A program made the translations under genes and the position numbers. From assembly GCA_000494145.1 (NCBI GenBank), contig AWOE01000020.1, forward strand, positions 5,115 to 17,127: a stretch of 12,013 nucleotides of DNA, given 5' to 3'. The stretch comes from Candidatus Calditenuaceae archaeon JGI OTU-1 (GTDB lineage: Archaea > Thermoproteota > Nitrososphaeria_A > Caldarchaeales > Calditenuaceae). Below are positions 12,003 through 12,013 of this stretch, in pieces (the stretch's first letter is position 1; each line of letters starts with the position of its first letter). The notes beneath the pieces are model-generated. The model made no database searches, had not been told where the DNA came from, and was given only the letters and a program-made list of their open reading frames with translations.

Positions 12003-12013
12003 AAGCTGCTGAG

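Noticed and set aside
1..12013. CRISPR arrays, insertion sequences, integrase or attachment sites
   Set aside because: No regularly spaced repeats, transposase or integrase motifs, or terminal inverted repeats were seen; the genes are chromosomal housekeeping and metabolic types.

Overview
The window is high-GC archaeal DNA (about 60% or more by eye in genes) and is densely coded. The archaeal assignment rests on an Orc1/Cdc6 initiator directly followed by the small subunit (DP1) of the archaea-specific DNA polymerase D, a Dph2 diphthamide enzyme, an adenosine-specific kinase, frequent GTG/TTG starts and GGTGA-type ribosome binding sites. PolD is absent from the classical Crenarchaeota (Sulfolobales, Thermoproteales and relatives), so a euryarchaeal, korarchaeal, thaum-/aigarchaeal or related lineage fits. 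Heavy AGG/AGA arginine use hints at a thermophile. I cannot name the genus.

Layout, left to right. (1) 1-139: the C-terminal end of a gene, possibly spermidine synthase, convergent with a Nudix hydrolase (144-593, minus). (2) 648-3106, plus: a three-gene overlapping operon encoding a membrane-anchored NosD-like beta-helix protein fused to an RDD membrane domain, then two membrane-anchored amicyanin-like blue copper proteins. The second has Lys where the axial Met ligand is expected. (3) 3158-6797, minus: a CoA-transferase family I alpha subunit with no beta partner, a CaiB/BaiF family III CoA-transferase, an adenosine-specific kinase and Dph2. (4) 7049-8815, plus: a NuoI-like 2x[4Fe-4S] protein with a very long insertion between its two cluster motifs. 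One in-frame TGA separates it from a BtuF-like substrate-binding protein that lacks a signal peptide. (5) 8816-9259: a 444-bp non-coding region that I read as a replication origin. (6) 9260-11976, plus: cdc6/orc1 and polD small subunit overlapping by 4 nt. The DP2 gene would be expected just beyond the window.

The strongest non-genic signal is the origin. It has three copies of a 20-bp box (TCCACAGGAA, four variable bases, AGGGGT), which resembles archaeal origin recognition boxes with their G-string. Boxes 2 and 3 face each other around a 38-bp dyad whose core is a perfect 18-bp palindrome, and the two centres differ by only 1 bp. An AT-richer stretch (44% GC over 9101-9230, hand count) lies between this array and cdc6. 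The initiator, its putative binding sites and the replicative polymerase exonuclease subunit therefore sit together, as known in Pyrococcus.

The most novel protein-level signals are the NosD-RDD/twin-cupredoxin operon (probably an extracytoplasmic copper protein system, function unknown) and the oversized NuoI-like protein coupled to a cytosolic periplasmic-binding-protein fold. No tRNA, rRNA, CRISPR array or mobile element was seen.
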